From Batrachochytrium dendrobatidis JAM81 (taxonomy: Eukaryota > Chytridiomycota > Chytridiomycetes > Rhizophydiales): 64,000 bases of DNA. The notes below the pieces were generated by a model that had not been told where the DNA came from, did not search any database, and worked only from the letters and a program-made list of their open reading frames with translations. Each line of letters begins with the position of its first letter. Positions within the stretch are counted from its first letter, which is position 1. The translations under genes and the position numbers were made by a program. The stretch spans positions 1,192,232 through 1,256,231 of the forward strand of contig NW_006281104.1 in the NCBI RefSeq assembly GCF_000203795.2. The letters run 5' to 3'. Below, in pieces: positions 1-11,525 of the stretch.

Positions 1-2457
1 GGTTGAAGTCAATTTGGTGACTGTATCCAACAGCGAGTGAAACGCTGCTAAACGCTTTTCAAACAACATATCAGTGTGCTTTTCAAATACAGATTTACGA
101 TCAGTAAGATCCAGTCGATGTGGGTAACGAGAATCTTTTTCTAAACTCTTTTCAATATCTTCAAACTTGATCTAAATTACAAATTACCGCATGTTAAGGA
201 TTTAGCTGGATACAAACCCATCTAAAATAAACAATGGGTCTTACCGAGTGTTTTTTGACACTGTCTATAAGCAAAGATTGAAATCGTACAACTGCCTCGT
301 CATGTTGAAGCTGATCCAATTGAGCTCTTGCTTTACGCTGCTGAGTAGACCGTTCAATGCGAACCTGTTCTTCTCTTTCTCGAATACTTGTTTTAAAACA
401 ATAAACAATCGTCAGTACTGTAAATAAAACGTTTTGCCATGTCAGTAGCAGTAAAACTAACCTTGCAGTCTGATCATCACATTTAGATTGCAATGAAGTA
501 GACAGGCTAGAAATAAAAGTTCTAAACCAAGTTTCACGATGAATTGGCGAGGAAACAGCACAAAACCGTTTATCAGAACCAAGACTTTGGCATACATCCG
601 ACCATGATGTTCGTGAATTGATCCATTTTGTTTCCTTGAGCATATCAATATAGTGACTTTTTATATTATTCGACTCTTCTTGTCGACCTATGGAGCAGAG
701 TTTGATCATTTAATCAGGTATATTAAATAGTAAGCGTAACAAAAAAATCATATTCAAGATAAATCACTGTCATTGATAAAAACCCCTACGTTTAGCCTGT
801 CGCTCTTTAAGCTTATCCATATGCGCATTAAAAAGTGACTCTCGTTCGTAAGTACTTGTGAGTTTAGTAAACCGAGGATCTCGTTTAAATTTACGACTTA
901 GATCGCTGAATTTTGATCGTATAGTTGTTTCTGTCTCCAACAAACCCATATATATCTGTCGAGCATCCTAAATTAACAAAAATGAATCAGTCATAATAGT
1001 ATCATCAAAATAGATACAGTTATGCAAAAAAGTCAATGCAGATATACCATACTTTGGTTGCAGCAACAGCTTCCTTTGTAGCCGCAGTTGCATGGATTTC
1101 ACAATATTTGTCAAATAACTTTCGCCTTTCTTTGGGATTTGAAATTACTATTATCAACAGAGTTAGAAACATGGTACAAACGTATTGACCAGTCCAATAC
1201 AATCACACATACATTTAAATCGAAGATCGTTGCACATTTTAGTCTCCTCTGACTCCCAAGTTGCAAATGGCGAAGGGTTGATTTCCTTTAACATTTCATT
1301 AAAACTCTGCAAACGATCTGCGTGTGTCAATTCTGGTGAGATTGGCTCATTGGAAGTAGATTGCAAATTTTCAGTTTCTAAAAAATCCTGGGTGGTGCGT
1401 GGCATCTGCTGTGCTGGTTCAAAGTCAGTTGGGTCAAAAGATGCTGTATCTGCGGTTCGTTTTAAAGAGTTGATTTGATTTTTAGCATCTAATAGCTCTG
1501 ACTGATCCAGTTGGACATCATCTTGAGCATACTGTAAGCCATCTTGATCGTCATCATCCTTTGCCTCTGATTCAGCATACTCATCCAAATTTACATTCAT
1601 AGCATCAGCTAAAAGCTCGCCAATAATATTCACAACTTTCTCGGGCATGTCCCAAGATACTGCGTTGGACTCTTGTTCAAAGTAAAATTCGTGATTCATG
1701 TTGGTAAGCACGATCGCCCAGCTGGTATCTGGAATCACCTTCCTGGTTTCATAAATACAAATCGTGTTAGAATCTACACCGTGGATAGCAGCAATAGTGC
1801 AAGGTTAGATACTATAGATACAAAAACCACATACATGGCAATGGCACGCTCTGACATAGTCTGATCATTTTCCTCGCTTGAATCCGAGTTAGAATCATCG
1901 TTTGAATCTTGATCTTCAGATTTATCATCTGAATCCAAACTATTGTCTGAACTGATTTCCAGATCTTGCTTGGGCAGTTTAGGTGATAAAGTGATATTTG
2001 ACTTTTCGAGGTTATTTGAATCAGTATTATTATTAAAACTGTCTGGAATAACATCGGATTTAGTATCAGTGTAATTCAATGGCTCGTCCTGTTGTTGGTC
2101 ATTACCAGACTGATTAGGCTCAACAGGCATGATGGGAGGTGCTTTCCAGGTGCTTTCACGAGTCACACTATTGTAATAGTAAGTCGTCCCATTTGGTGCA
2201 ACATGAGATGACCAAGCCATATGAACATTCATCGGAGAGGGTATTTGTTGATGCATCGGATAGTATGGAAACTGCGGAACAAACATAGGTTGCTGCATAG
2301 CTGGTGGTTGCATGGACTGCTGAGGCTGTTGCTGTTTTACTGCACGTTGCTCCTTTCTTTTGGTCTTTTTATCATTCTGTTGCTGTCTTTTTTGTTCCTG
2401 ATCAGAAGATGCCAAACCATGGCCAACAGCATGATCGTAGTTCAACAATGGGTCCAT
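1..2457 (-). CDS. TCERG1-like WW/FF-domain transcription-splicing factor (partial, 3' end off the left edge)
   Basis: The family links RNA polymerase II to the spliceosome in the nucleus. Translation starts at 2457 (MDPLLNYDHAVGHG). After a Q-rich stretch comes a WW domain (WSSHVAPNGTTYYYN, then STWKAPP), an acidic Ser/Asp-rich linker, then a divergent second WW (IPDTSWAIVL, WDMPEKV) that aligns by eye with the third WW of TCERG1/CA150. FF repeats follow, split over exons: FNEMLKEINPSPFATWESE with PKERRKLFDKY; KFKRDPRFTKL with YERESLFNAHM; FLDMLKETKWINSRTSW with HRETWFRTFI; and SRYPHRLDLTDRKSVFEKH near the left edge. At least four FF units are visible and a fifth may begin at base 1. PRP40 is less likely because its two WW domains lie close together at the N-terminus. 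The family assignment is strong; exact exon borders are approximate. Confidence 0.88.
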
Positions 2458-2538
2458 CCTTCAGCTTCGAACCAACTATTGTGGTGATATCAAAATATTT
2501 GAATCCAGCTTACAATTTCGGCCAATTTGGCTGAACTG

Positions 2539-3007
2539 CAGTTATGTTCACGCAAAATGGAGTTTTTATTCTGCAGCAACTTTTCGCTTTGCAAGTGTTG
2601 GATATTCGTTGATTTCCTATTAGACATTCTCAATTGTTTAATAACCACAGCGTTTATCATTCAAAACCAAATTATAGTTTTGAATGGAAATTATCTTGTC
2701 TTTTGGCATAACCATACACTGTACGATCACCAAAATTAAAGCCAGATATTGGGTTCGATTGCTCTCAAGTTTTACAAATTCATGTATCCTAACATCTCGT
2801 ACGTTTGCGCTTCCAGTTCAAGAGAGCAACAATCGCACGTCTCAGAAATGCAGTGGTTTTCATACTAATCACCAAAAATACCATTCAACTAAAGAGTTTA
2901 TACGACGCAATATTGTCTTGTAAATTAATCAGTCATTCCATGAGACTGGTTATTTATTAGATACTCTGACATTCTTATTAGAGTTTTATTTTACACAAAT
3001 ACGACTG
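2539..3007. mobile_element. MITE copy 1 (long subfamily, about 470 bp)
   Basis: The left end is a degenerate inverted terminus (ttcacgcaaaatgg). The right end is ttttacacaaatacgactg followed by TA, its imperfect reverse complement. The interior shares stretches with the copy at about 33898-34387, for example the phrase atattgggttcga. It lies between the start of the TCERG1-like gene and the DysF gene, and its right end overlaps the predicted last codons of the DysF gene. No transposase reading frame is present. Nothing else is visible between 2458 and 2977. Confidence 0.7.
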
Positions 3008-4549
3008 TAAATCAAACAATTTAGCCTTTATTGTCAACTCAACAACGTGGTTGCATCCGCTGGGCTGGTTTCGCTTTTGGATAGCATTGTTTGATACTCT
3101 GTTAATGATGTTGCTTTGAGAAATTCCACTCGGTCGCTGTAAAACTTTAATCCTTGCAAGATACTGACTATCGCTTGCTCTTGTGCTAGTTCCATTCGAG
3201 GTGCTAGTAGCAGTGCTACCCGCAACTTGCTGCATTCGTGATCGCATTGTGCTATGAGCAATTGGATCTATACCAATGTACGACTTATTCGTCAGTAAAT
3301 ATAAATCTTGAAGCAATTCTATTCTAAAAGTCACCTTTGATGGAGGAAACGTCGGTGAGTCTGCCAATAGTAAATAATTTTTTAAATCCGTTATTCGCTC
3401 TCGATCAATACGGGCACGCTGCATTTTGACAATCAATTCATCCAAAGAGTTTGCCCCTGCTCCGTTCACACTTCCCGTCGGTGTTGTTGCTGTAGCTGAT
3501 GGAAGTGATCCACTCGTTGCACTGCTCGCTCCTTTCATTCTACGCATACGAATCCATTTCCTCCTTCTGACATAATGCGATGTCCTGCATGTTCCCGACC
3601 ATTTGTCGCTAATAAACTGCAAGCCATAACACCATCCTTCCTGATCTACATCGCCATTCATATCTACCATCCAATCTGATACCCACTACACAAAACCAGC
3701 CTTAATAAAAGTCATGATACATCAAAATACTAAATTAAAATGGATTGTACCTCCCAGGTAGGTCTGCATTGGAATAGCTTTAAATCTACTACAAATCCGC
3801 CCTGCTTATCTGAATAAGCCGGAAAGTCTAGAGTTTATAGAATTGAGTTATAGATTCAATCGTATCTGTCGTGTCAGCAATTACAAAAAATGACCCGATA
3901 GTTATTCGGCATGAAATACCTGTTGGCAATAATGACTGATAAAATGATCATGTACTTGATAGTCAGTAAATATAAATAGATTCCAAACTGCTATACAGAA
4001 TATCCACACTAGATCTAAGCCGATTCCCACTTCATTCATCACCTTTTTACTAAACTTTGGAGCTCCAAAAAGACTGGTTCCTCGCTGGTTTTCATAAATT
4101 ACATCACAAACAATATCTGGCATCTTGGCAGCACGCAGCGCAGTACCTGCTCCATGAGATGTGGGGGACAAGATACTACTGCTAGCAGATGAACTGCTAT
4201 GGCTTGCTGCTGATAGTGGCCGAGTAGGTATAGACGGAGGCTATTGCATATATAAATGATGGTTATAAGTTGAATCATTCAAATGTATTCGAGCTTAATA
4301 ATAAAAGGCTACCAGTTTCTTTTGACGAGTAGGCATTGGAGGAGGAGCAGATATAGTAGATGCAGTTGAAGTAGTCGAGAGTTGTCTAGCAGCAACCATA
4401 TCTCGTAGTCCACTCATGCCAGCAGACCCAGTAGCAGATGCACCTATACCAGCAATATAAGGTCTAAAAGTGGATGTACCAGACAATGGTGAAGATGAGC
4501 CAGAGCCAGTATCAGCAGAGTCCTTGTTTCCTTTTGAATTGGCAGACAT
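2978..4549 (-). CDS. DysF (peroxin/dysferlin) domain protein
   Basis: The N-terminus is Ser/Thr/Ala-rich and low complexity (from MSANSKGNKD). The DysF halves follow over several exons: DVIYENQRG with FGAPKFSKK; LDFPAYSDKQGG; FQCRPTWEWVSDWMVDMNGD; GWCYGLQF; then HYVRRRKWIRMRR, the conserved Arg/Trp end of DysF. Similar domains occur in Pex30/Pex23-type ER-peroxisome proteins, Spo73 and TECPR1. I see no transmembrane helices, so a soluble Spo73/TECPR1-like role is more plausible than a peroxin; this is inference. In the simplest reading the last ten or so codons (SYLCKIKL, stop) come from a MITE terminus. An alternative reading uses a 34-nt intron (gtagcactg to gaactag) to enter another frame ending at 3034 that contains ILQGLKFYSDRVEFLKAT, which looks protein-like. 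The C-terminus is therefore uncertain. Confidence 0.82.
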
Positions 4550-4706
4550 GGATGATGGAGTGCTGGATATGAATAAAAGCCGAGCTTTGAATTACAAATT
4601 CAAAGTTGATTGACCATTGATTATAATCCTTCATCAATCCATATCTATGACGAAGAGCGTACGATCCTTCATCAATCCGTAGCTGGCTCATTAAACTACG
4701 ATTTTA

Positions 4707-5051
4707 CAGCCATATTCACGTAAAATAAAAGTATAATAAATGGTTAGTTTACTGGACAAGATTGTTTTTGAACTCATTAAAGTTGATTGATTTCTGTGCT
4801 CATTCTTGTATAAAAATACATATGTTTGCATTTCTGTTCCAATGCATTCCACATTCTTGACATTTGTCTGACCTTCAACTTTCCTTTCATTCAGAATACT
4901 GTGATTGGCATGTATAATTGCATTTTTGAAATATGTTCAAGTAGAACTTGTTTGATATTAGAATAGAGTTTCAATAAAAGAAATAACAACGAATATTCAA
5001 CTATTATTTCTAGTCATTACAAAAATATTTCATTTTATGTGAATATGGCTG
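4707..5051. mobile_element. MITE copy 2 (about 345 bp)
   Basis: It has complete terminal inverted repeats: TA then cagccatattcacgtaaaa at the left, and ttttatgtgaatatggctg then TA at the right. It is almost identical, in inverted orientation, to the copy at 8284-8628. It contains no coding potential and lies between the 5' ends of the DysF gene and CSN6. The rest of 4550-5393 is AT-rich, with no further feature recognised. Confidence 0.88.
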
Positions 5052-5250
5052 TAAATTGGCTTTAATCAGGACTCCAAGTGGAATGTTCATCATTCAATAA
5101 ACGTTGATTCTTTGATATTTGCTAATAAACATATTCTGTAACTTTTTTACTCCTACTTCTATTCTACTGCACTTAGTGGCCATTTAATTGGCGTATAATA
5201 AGTGAATATACGCTCTTGTATGTCGAATGGATTTAACTATCGAGTTGCAC

Positions 5251-7266
5251 GCTTGACAATAGCAAATTGCAAGCTTATCTAAACCAAAAACTATACGTCA
5301 ACAGTAAGGGTCAGTCGAATATTGCGAATGGGTTTAAAGATTCTAGAGATGGAGCACATATGAATATACGCAAGGCAATACTTTAAAATCCCAATGAACG
5401 AGGTTTCCTTTACATTTCAAATCTGCAAATCTACAACGATGGAATGCATGGAAGTAGATAGCACTGGATCAGGTATACCAGAAAACAGCACTAGAACAGA
5501 CTCGAGTGAGAATGTTGTTGCTTGTATTCCTTCATCTTCTGGACTATCGATTACTCTTCATCCACTGGTCATTTTGAATATATCGGACCAGCACACTCGG
5601 ATCAGGATGCAGACTGAAAATACAGACAGCAGCATTGCATTGCATCAAGGTTGGACATGACTGTATCGTATGTTTGCAGTGTATCAGCACTGATGTGACT
5701 CTTGAACAATGATAGTTATTGGAGCTCTGATTGGCATTCAAATCGGTCGTGAGGTGGAGATCCTCAACTCGTTTGAACTGCCCTGTACGCTGGTGGACGG
5801 CCAGACTATTGTGGATATGTCTTATTTTAGTTTCAAGCAAGATCAATGTGAGTGTATTCAAGTGCTGATGGATAGCAAGTCTTGAATCCAGCCAATATCT
5901 TGTCACTGATGCTTGCCAAGCCATCCATAAGATCTGACTGGACTGTATCGGCTAATGACATTACTTGGATTGTATCAGACAAGCAAGTCTATCCAACAAT
6001 GGATTTTCTGGGATGGTATTCGACAGGCATGACTCCAACACAGTCTGAGATCTATATCCATCAACAGGTAACCACCATCCGCTGTACTTTAGTCTCATTG
6101 GACTGTGATGGGCCAAACATGAATATTCATCAAGATTGACCCATCTTGGCTTTAAACCGATCCATTGTGGAATAATAGATGTGCCAGCACAATGATGCAC
6201 CGCTCTTTCTTCAAATGCATTTCATCCCATCGGATGTTCCTGCCATAGAGTTGCCCATCACATTTTACGAGTCGTTGGTGGATATTGTTGATGGTGTTCC
6301 ACATACTTTATTTGTCAAGTCTAAATTCAAGATTGAAACCAGTGACGAAGAGCTGTTGGCCATTGAGCATGTGGCTCATGAAACCAGCGAGGAAGGCCAG
6401 TCTAAATGTAATGTGTTGGGTTTTAGATACGAACGAGACGGATGGTATTTAATTTTTATAAAAACCTGTTAGTAACCACTCACCTCATTGGGCAGCAGAA
6501 TGCCATTTGCATGTTACAGTCTCGTGTGAAAGCACTCGTGCAATACATGCAAGATGTGGAACACGGTAAACTGTGCATATGCAATATGAACGAGTAAATT
6601 GGCATATGCAATACTAATGAATGCATTGCAGGTGTATTGCCAAAAAATCATACTTTGTTGCGACAGATTTCAAGTCTATGTAATCGTTTACCAACGCTTC
6701 AAGGAAATGATTTTGACAATGAATTCAATGTGGTAAGTTGCTTGGTTTCTGTTTAGACTATTGTTTAAAGGGTTGATTTTGTTTAAACTAATCGTCATCC
6801 ACTTGTAGGACTACAATGATGTATTGGTCATGACACTATTGGCCGCCTTGACCAAGGGATCGCATTCATTGAACGAGGTATGTAACAAGAGCTGATTGTT
6901 TCTTGATCATTGTGTTGATTCCGCTGCATGATCATTCATCAAGACACGATACCATTACGGTTATACTCATTGCCTATATTGAACGATTGGATAGCTGACA
7001 AACAAGATCAACACCATACGAACCAAACGGGCTTTGCATAGACCTAGCACTGGATCGTCTGGAGTGGCATTTGGACAATCTGCAGGAACATTGGGTATGC
7101 ATATATAAATAAAGATTTATTTCCATTCACGTACATTGTGGATTTAAAATAGTAACTAGACCCAACCACGCTAGGTCATGACAATCTCTTGGTGAATATT
7201 ATGGTTTCTAGTATCTCGATCGTTTATCCTGTGCTAATGAATCGTCTCGGTCTTTTCCAAATCGCT
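5251..7266. repeat. 2,016-bp direct duplication, copy 1 (whole CSN6 plus the last codons of KIN17)
   Basis: This segment matches 57733-59748 base for base at a constant offset of 52,482, with only about five substitutions noticed (for example ggct/ggcc within the MPN region and three near the right end). It begins abruptly at gcttgacaatagc and ends inside the last exon of KIN17 at aaatcgct. Copy 1 is probably the donor because KIN17 is complete here. No inverted repeats or target-site duplications are visible at the borders. Confidence 0.95.
5394..7108 (+). CDS. CSN6: COP9 signalosome subunit 6 (MPN- domain), copy 1
   Basis: CSN6 is the catalytically inactive MPN partner of CSN5 in the complex that removes NEDD8 from cullins. 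After a Ser-rich N-terminal extension the spliced protein reads VIGALIGIQIGREVEILNSF, then FKQDQYKQVYPTMDFLGWYS, then PTQSEIYIHQQ, matching the MPN core of CSN6. The second half has FYESLVDIVDG, VKSKFKIETSDEE, VTTHLIGQQNAI and SRVKALVQYMQDVEHG, then the C-terminal helices ending at TLGMHI. The JAMM metal ligands are absent, as expected. About eight exons are needed. The start at 5394 is the first ATG of the frame; the downstream Met at MECMEVD is possible. The gene converges on KIN17 with about 100 bp between stops. A near-identical second copy lies at 57876-59590. Confidence 0.92.
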
Positions 7267-8242
7267 TCCGTTTCAATTGATCTTGATGAATGACTCGCTC
7301 CATTGCCGACAAAGGTTTGACAACTTCGGGCTTGAATGGTACAGCACTACCAAGAGATTTTGAAACACTTGCAGATTTTTTGGATGCAGCAGCAAGCGCA
7401 TTTATTTTTTTTGGTTCAAATTTCTTTACTGTTGGTTTAAATAAGGAAGCACCAAGTTGAAGTTTAATCGGTTGATCATTCGACTCGCGCTTAAGGTCTG
7501 TATATTGCTAAAAGAGTATGAGCAATAAAAAGGTTAGTAAGGCTTTATCCAGATATGAATGCTATTGAAATAAAGAATAGAGATCAATACAAACCAACTC
7601 CAGTCTACCCACCTCTTCAATGGCAGCAGATCCAGCTTGTGCTTTTGTAATCTGTTCATTCAGTAGCTTCCTCTCCCGCTCATCTTCTGTCTTCTCGGCC
7701 CTTTCCTTTTTCAATACGGCCTCTTGTCGTGCCAATGTAGCAGCACTTCGATCAATCCATTTGATATACCAGCCTTTTTCAGTCTCATCTACTTCGCAAA
7801 TGCCTTCTTTACCAAGGTATTTGACATAAGCAGAAAGACTCATCCACACAGTAGCATTCATGTGAAGATGGTTACGATCCGATATGAATTCTTGATAGAC
7901 CTGGTTAGCAAACACTCTGCGAGTGCCGTACCTTCCAGACAGCAGCTTGACAAAGTCGGAATGGAATTGCTCAGAATGAGATGTAAGGTAGCTCTGAGTG
8001 TTTTCAGCAAATAGCATCATTTGACGCTGATGGCCGTCGGATGCACAATGACATTTGAATCCGTTTTCATCTCTACATTGTTTCTATATACAGTTGTGAG
8101 TGGTTATAGTTGATTTGTACTCTATCAAGTGCATTGGGTATACCTCACACATTTGACAATACCAGCGCAGTTTCTGTAGACCTTTGGCCTTGATGCGATT
8201 CGAAATGGCTTTTGCTGTTAGAAATCCACCGTCCTTGCCCAT
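7208..8242 (-). CDS. KIN17: KIN17-like zinc-finger DNA/RNA-binding protein
   Basis: KIN17 is a nuclear protein tied to DNA replication, repair and mRNA processing. Exon 1 begins MGKDGGFLTAKAISNRIKAK, the highly conserved KIN17 N-terminus. The C2H2 finger is split by an intron: WYCQMCE, then KQCRDENGFKCHCASDGHQ. The winged-helix region follows: FHSDFVKLLSGRYGTRRV, NQVYQEFISDRNHLHMNATV, and GICEVDETEKGWYIKWID. A charged coiled segment (KKERAEKTEDERERKLLNEQ) and a Lys-rich tail ending KDRDDSLAQDKRSRY complete the protein. The C-terminal KOW/SH3-like tandem of animal KIN17 is absent, so the protein resembles the shorter fungal form. The last 20 codons lie in the duplicated segment and recur as a fragment at 59690-59748. 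Confidence 0.93.
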
Positions 8243-8283
8243 TCCTGCAACTAATAGTCGAGTTGAAAGTGATTTTTATTTAA

Positions 8284-8628
8284 AATTCGTATTCACATAA
8301 AATGAAATATTTTTGTAATGACTTGAAATAATAGTTGAATATTCGTTGTTATTTCTTTTATTGAAACTCTATTCTAATATCAAACAAGTTCTACTTGAAC
8401 ATATTTCAAAAATGCAATTATACATGCCAATCACAGTATTCTGAATGAAAGGAAAGTTGAAGGTCAGACAAATGTCAAGAATGTGGAATGCATTGGAACA
8501 GAAATGCAAACATATGTATTTTTATACAAGAATGAGCACAGAAATCAATCAACTTTAACGAGTTCAAAAACAATCTTGTCCAGTAAACTAACCATTTATT
8601 ATACTTTTATTTTACGTGAATATGGCTG
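8284..8628. mobile_element. MITE copy 3 (inverted twin of copy 2)
   Basis: The left terminus is cgtattcacataaaatg and the right terminus is ttttacgtgaatatggctg followed by TA. The internal sequence is the reverse complement of 4707-5051 with few differences. It sits just upstream of KIN17, so copies 2 and 3 flank the CSN6-KIN17 pair in inverted orientation. No coding sequence was found between 8629 and 8861. Confidence 0.86.
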
Positions 8629-8861
8629 TAAAATCGCTATTCTCATCTCGAGTTTTGCATGAGAAAGTTGTCGGCAACCAGCAATGTTTAATCAACTAGC
8701 TTGTTAAATATTCAAGCAAAATATTACTTATTATACCATGTGCTCAACAAATGTAGCAAACATTATGAACAAATACCAATCTGAAATCAATTTACATCAT
8801 TCTTGTTTAGAACCAATCGGTACTTTTATTTCAACCTTCATACAGCAATAAAGCTGAGAAT

Positions 8862-10442
8862 CTATAGCCAAAAGTGTGCTAATGGCACTAATGCTGCAAT
8901 CATCAAGCTTTCGTGGTTGATCTCCCAAGCAGAGTTTTTAACAGCCCCCTTGGCATTTGGGTCATTAGTTTTAGACGCTAACGAAGGACTGGTATACGTG
9001 GTTGAGACCGGCACGACCGGAACAGAATACGTAGAAGTCAAAATCACAGGAGGGGTAGAAATGATCACATTGGAGGAAATGGGTAAAGTGGTGGTTGAGG
9101 CGAGTACACTTGTAGGCAGTGGTGTGGTGGATACACTTGTGGGCAGTGGTGTGGTGGATACACTTGTAGGCAATGGTGCGATAGATACACTTTGTACATC
9201 TACACCTCCAGCAATTGAATTGCTATACACGTAGCAAAGTGGACTGCCTTTGGTACTGTTTAGCACATCCTCCACAGTCCAAGTCACATTCAAGAGATTA
9301 AACATATCCATTATTTGAGTTACAGAAGCTATACTTCCATTCGAAAGTGTTCCACTATATGTTAGTGCAGTATTTGGGTTATACTGCTGCCACATCCACC
9401 ACAGTCGATCAACATTGCAGTGATGTAGCATAAAAATAGGATCTATATGATATCAAACCGTGTCCAAAAAATTAAACATTAGCCAACATCATGATTCACC
9501 AATTTAAAAATAGGATTTGAAAGCAGTAATCGCGATTTACCATTTGCACTCAGACTGACATCTGCCATGGTACCTCCAATGCCTTCATGGATATTGGCAT
9601 GGGGTCCCCATTCAATATTTCCGTGCATATTTGGAAAGGATTTGTTAGTGGTAATGATCAATCGGATAAGTTCAGGACTGAATGAACTGCCGAGATTGTC
9701 TAGCCCGCCTAGTCTGCGAGTGATGCACGACTTTCTAGAAAAAGTCGTCGTGATATTGACAAACTGGCCAGTGCTGATGCAATAAGAGTTTTTGGGATCG
9801 CCGTCACCACCAAAGTAGGAAGGACTCCAGAGTGGAGACTGCTCAAGTGCCTGAGAATCCACAGACCAATCCCAGTAACTAGATCAGATTTTAAAATAAT
9901 CAATCATTTCATATTTCATTAACAATGATTTAAAGTTGAGTGTTTGACAGAAACCTAATTATGTGGAGTATCATTTGTAATACATTGGACTTACACCATG
10001 GGGCCAGTGTAGCCACAGTCCTCTTTCATTACAACAGTATAAGCGTGGATAAGAGCGCGATGCCATGGCAAAAAAGTAGCCTAACAAAAATACATTAAAT
10101 GATTTAAAAGTATGAGTATATAGACTAGATCTCAATGACATGCCATAAACACGTGGCTGAATCAATGCAGCTTACAGATGCATGGGCAGCTCCCAAAACC
10201 ATCAAATGTGTTCTGGCTACATCATCAAACCGTGACGTCGATCCAACACCAGCAATTTTACTTGGAGAATTGTGCAAACAAACTACTGCACTGATATAGG
10301 CTTGTCGCTCATTTTCGCTTAGCTCACGAAACTCTTTTCGTACAGTGGGATTCGTACACCTACTGTCTGCAGCCACAGACATGATATATGTGACTGAGAT
10401 GATGAAAATAGACAAAAATGTCATCATTTGAAGCTGCACCAT
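8862..10442 (-). CDS. Secreted, probably GPI-anchored tyrosinase
   Basis: Tyrosinases oxidise phenols at a two-copper centre and initiate melanin formation. The chosen start (MVQLQMMTFLSIFIISV) gives a signal peptide ending near VAADSRC; an in-frame Met six codons upstream is possible. The copper-A region spans FDDVARTHLMVLGAAHAS and ATFLPWHRALIHAYTVVM. The copper-B region is HGNIEWGPHANIHEG and NPIF joined to MLHHCNVDRLWWMWQQYN. All the expected copper-ligand histidines appear present. The catalytic domain is followed by a Ser/Thr/Pro tail with a nine-residue repeat (STTPLPTSV) and a hydrophobic end (LMIAALVPLAHFWL), typical of a GPI signal. About five exons are needed. Tyrosinases are expanded in amphibian-associated chytrids, which fits the inferred organism. 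The role in wall pigmentation is inference. Confidence 0.92.
9106..9194 (-). repeat. 27-bp in-frame tandem repeat in the tyrosinase tail
   Basis: About three units of a 27-bp sequence (core gtggtggatacacttgt on the plus strand) encode PLPTSVSTT repeats. The unit length is a multiple of three, so copy number can vary without breaking the frame. Confidence 0.85.
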
Positions 10443-10941
10443 AATTACTAGGGTTATCAAATGACTATGTAGATATGATTATTTTTGTGATAAAAATAAA
10501 GTTTAAATTTCGAGTTTTTGGACCAATTACACGTGGCAATAAAATAATACAGATTTTACCATCATACATTATTTATTACAATGTCTGACACTATTTTTCC
10601 AAATCAATATGGATTTATTACATAAAAACCTTGTTTATACTTTGACCTTTTTCAAAGGTTGTTATCGGGTAGATTCTGCTTATCTATCCAAGATAGAAAT
10701 ATTTTACGACAAACGAGACTGGATGCCATACACTAATCTGATAGCATAGTATTCAAGATTTGAATTTGAATCGTATTTTCAGTCAAAAAACAGTATATAA
10801 TTATATTGTTTTTATTGTAAACGGGGATATATCTACGCTCGTACATTGAATTTGCCAAGATACAGACGCATCAAACAATGTATTTAAACTATTGAATCTA
10901 ATTGCTACAGTTGGTCGTCACGTGGATGTATAATATGTTTA

Positions 10942-11262
10942 CAGCCATATTCATATGAAATGAAACATTTTTGTATTGTCTTGTAATGAACAATCGTTAT
11001 TATTTCTTTTATTGAAACTCTATTCTAATATCAAACAAGTTTTAGTTGAACATATTTCAGAAATGCAATTATACATGCCAGTCACGCAATGTTTTCAAGA
11101 ATGTCAAGAATGTGAAATGTAAATATTTCTATTTTTGTACAAGAATAAACATCAAGATCAATCAATTAAAGTTTATAAAATAATATTGTCCAGTAAGATT
11201 GGTACCAGCTATGAGACTGTTTATCATGCATTTTGGTTTAGTATTTTACATGAATACAATTG
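10942..11262. mobile_element. MITE copy 4 (short subfamily, about 320 bp)
   Basis: It starts TA then cagccatattcatatgaaa and ends ttttacatgaatacaattg then TA. It is nearly identical to the copy at 15448-15754 and shares its central phrase, from attgaaactctattcta to catgcca, with copies 2 and 3. A further isolated right terminus (ttttacgtgaatacggcgg) lies at about 11470-11488, so 11263-11495 may be the remainder of a second element. The rest of 10461-11525 holds no recognised gene. Confidence 0.85.
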
Positions 11263-11525
11263 TAATTCAATAATTATCAATCGGCATGAATAATCATTGC
11301 AAAAAGTCGTTTATGACTTTCAAATCAGAATCATTTGATTACACATACAGTCTGCAATAAGCGTCATATTTATTCAAGAATTGAGAATGTCTAGTGGCAA
11401 GGCGCAACAAACATTAAACTATTTTTATTCAAAAGCAAGAGGCAGTCGATGCATAAATACAAGTGTTTCATTTTACGTGAATACGGCGGAAAATCAAACA
11501 TAATGATAGTGGCAGTCTATTACTA

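Noticed and set aside
5544..6200. Minus-strand frames antisense to CSN6 (also at 58026-58682).
   Set aside because: They are shadows of the CSN6 coding exons and introns; the sense strand gives a full family match.
5251..7266. CSN6 duplication as a retrogene.
   Set aside because: Both copies retain the same introns and noncoding flanks, so the event was at the DNA level.
4707..8628. CSN6-KIN17 block as a composite transposon that produced the second CSN6.
   Set aside because: The duplicated segment starts and ends inside the interval, not at the MITE ends, and copy 2 carries no MITE borders.
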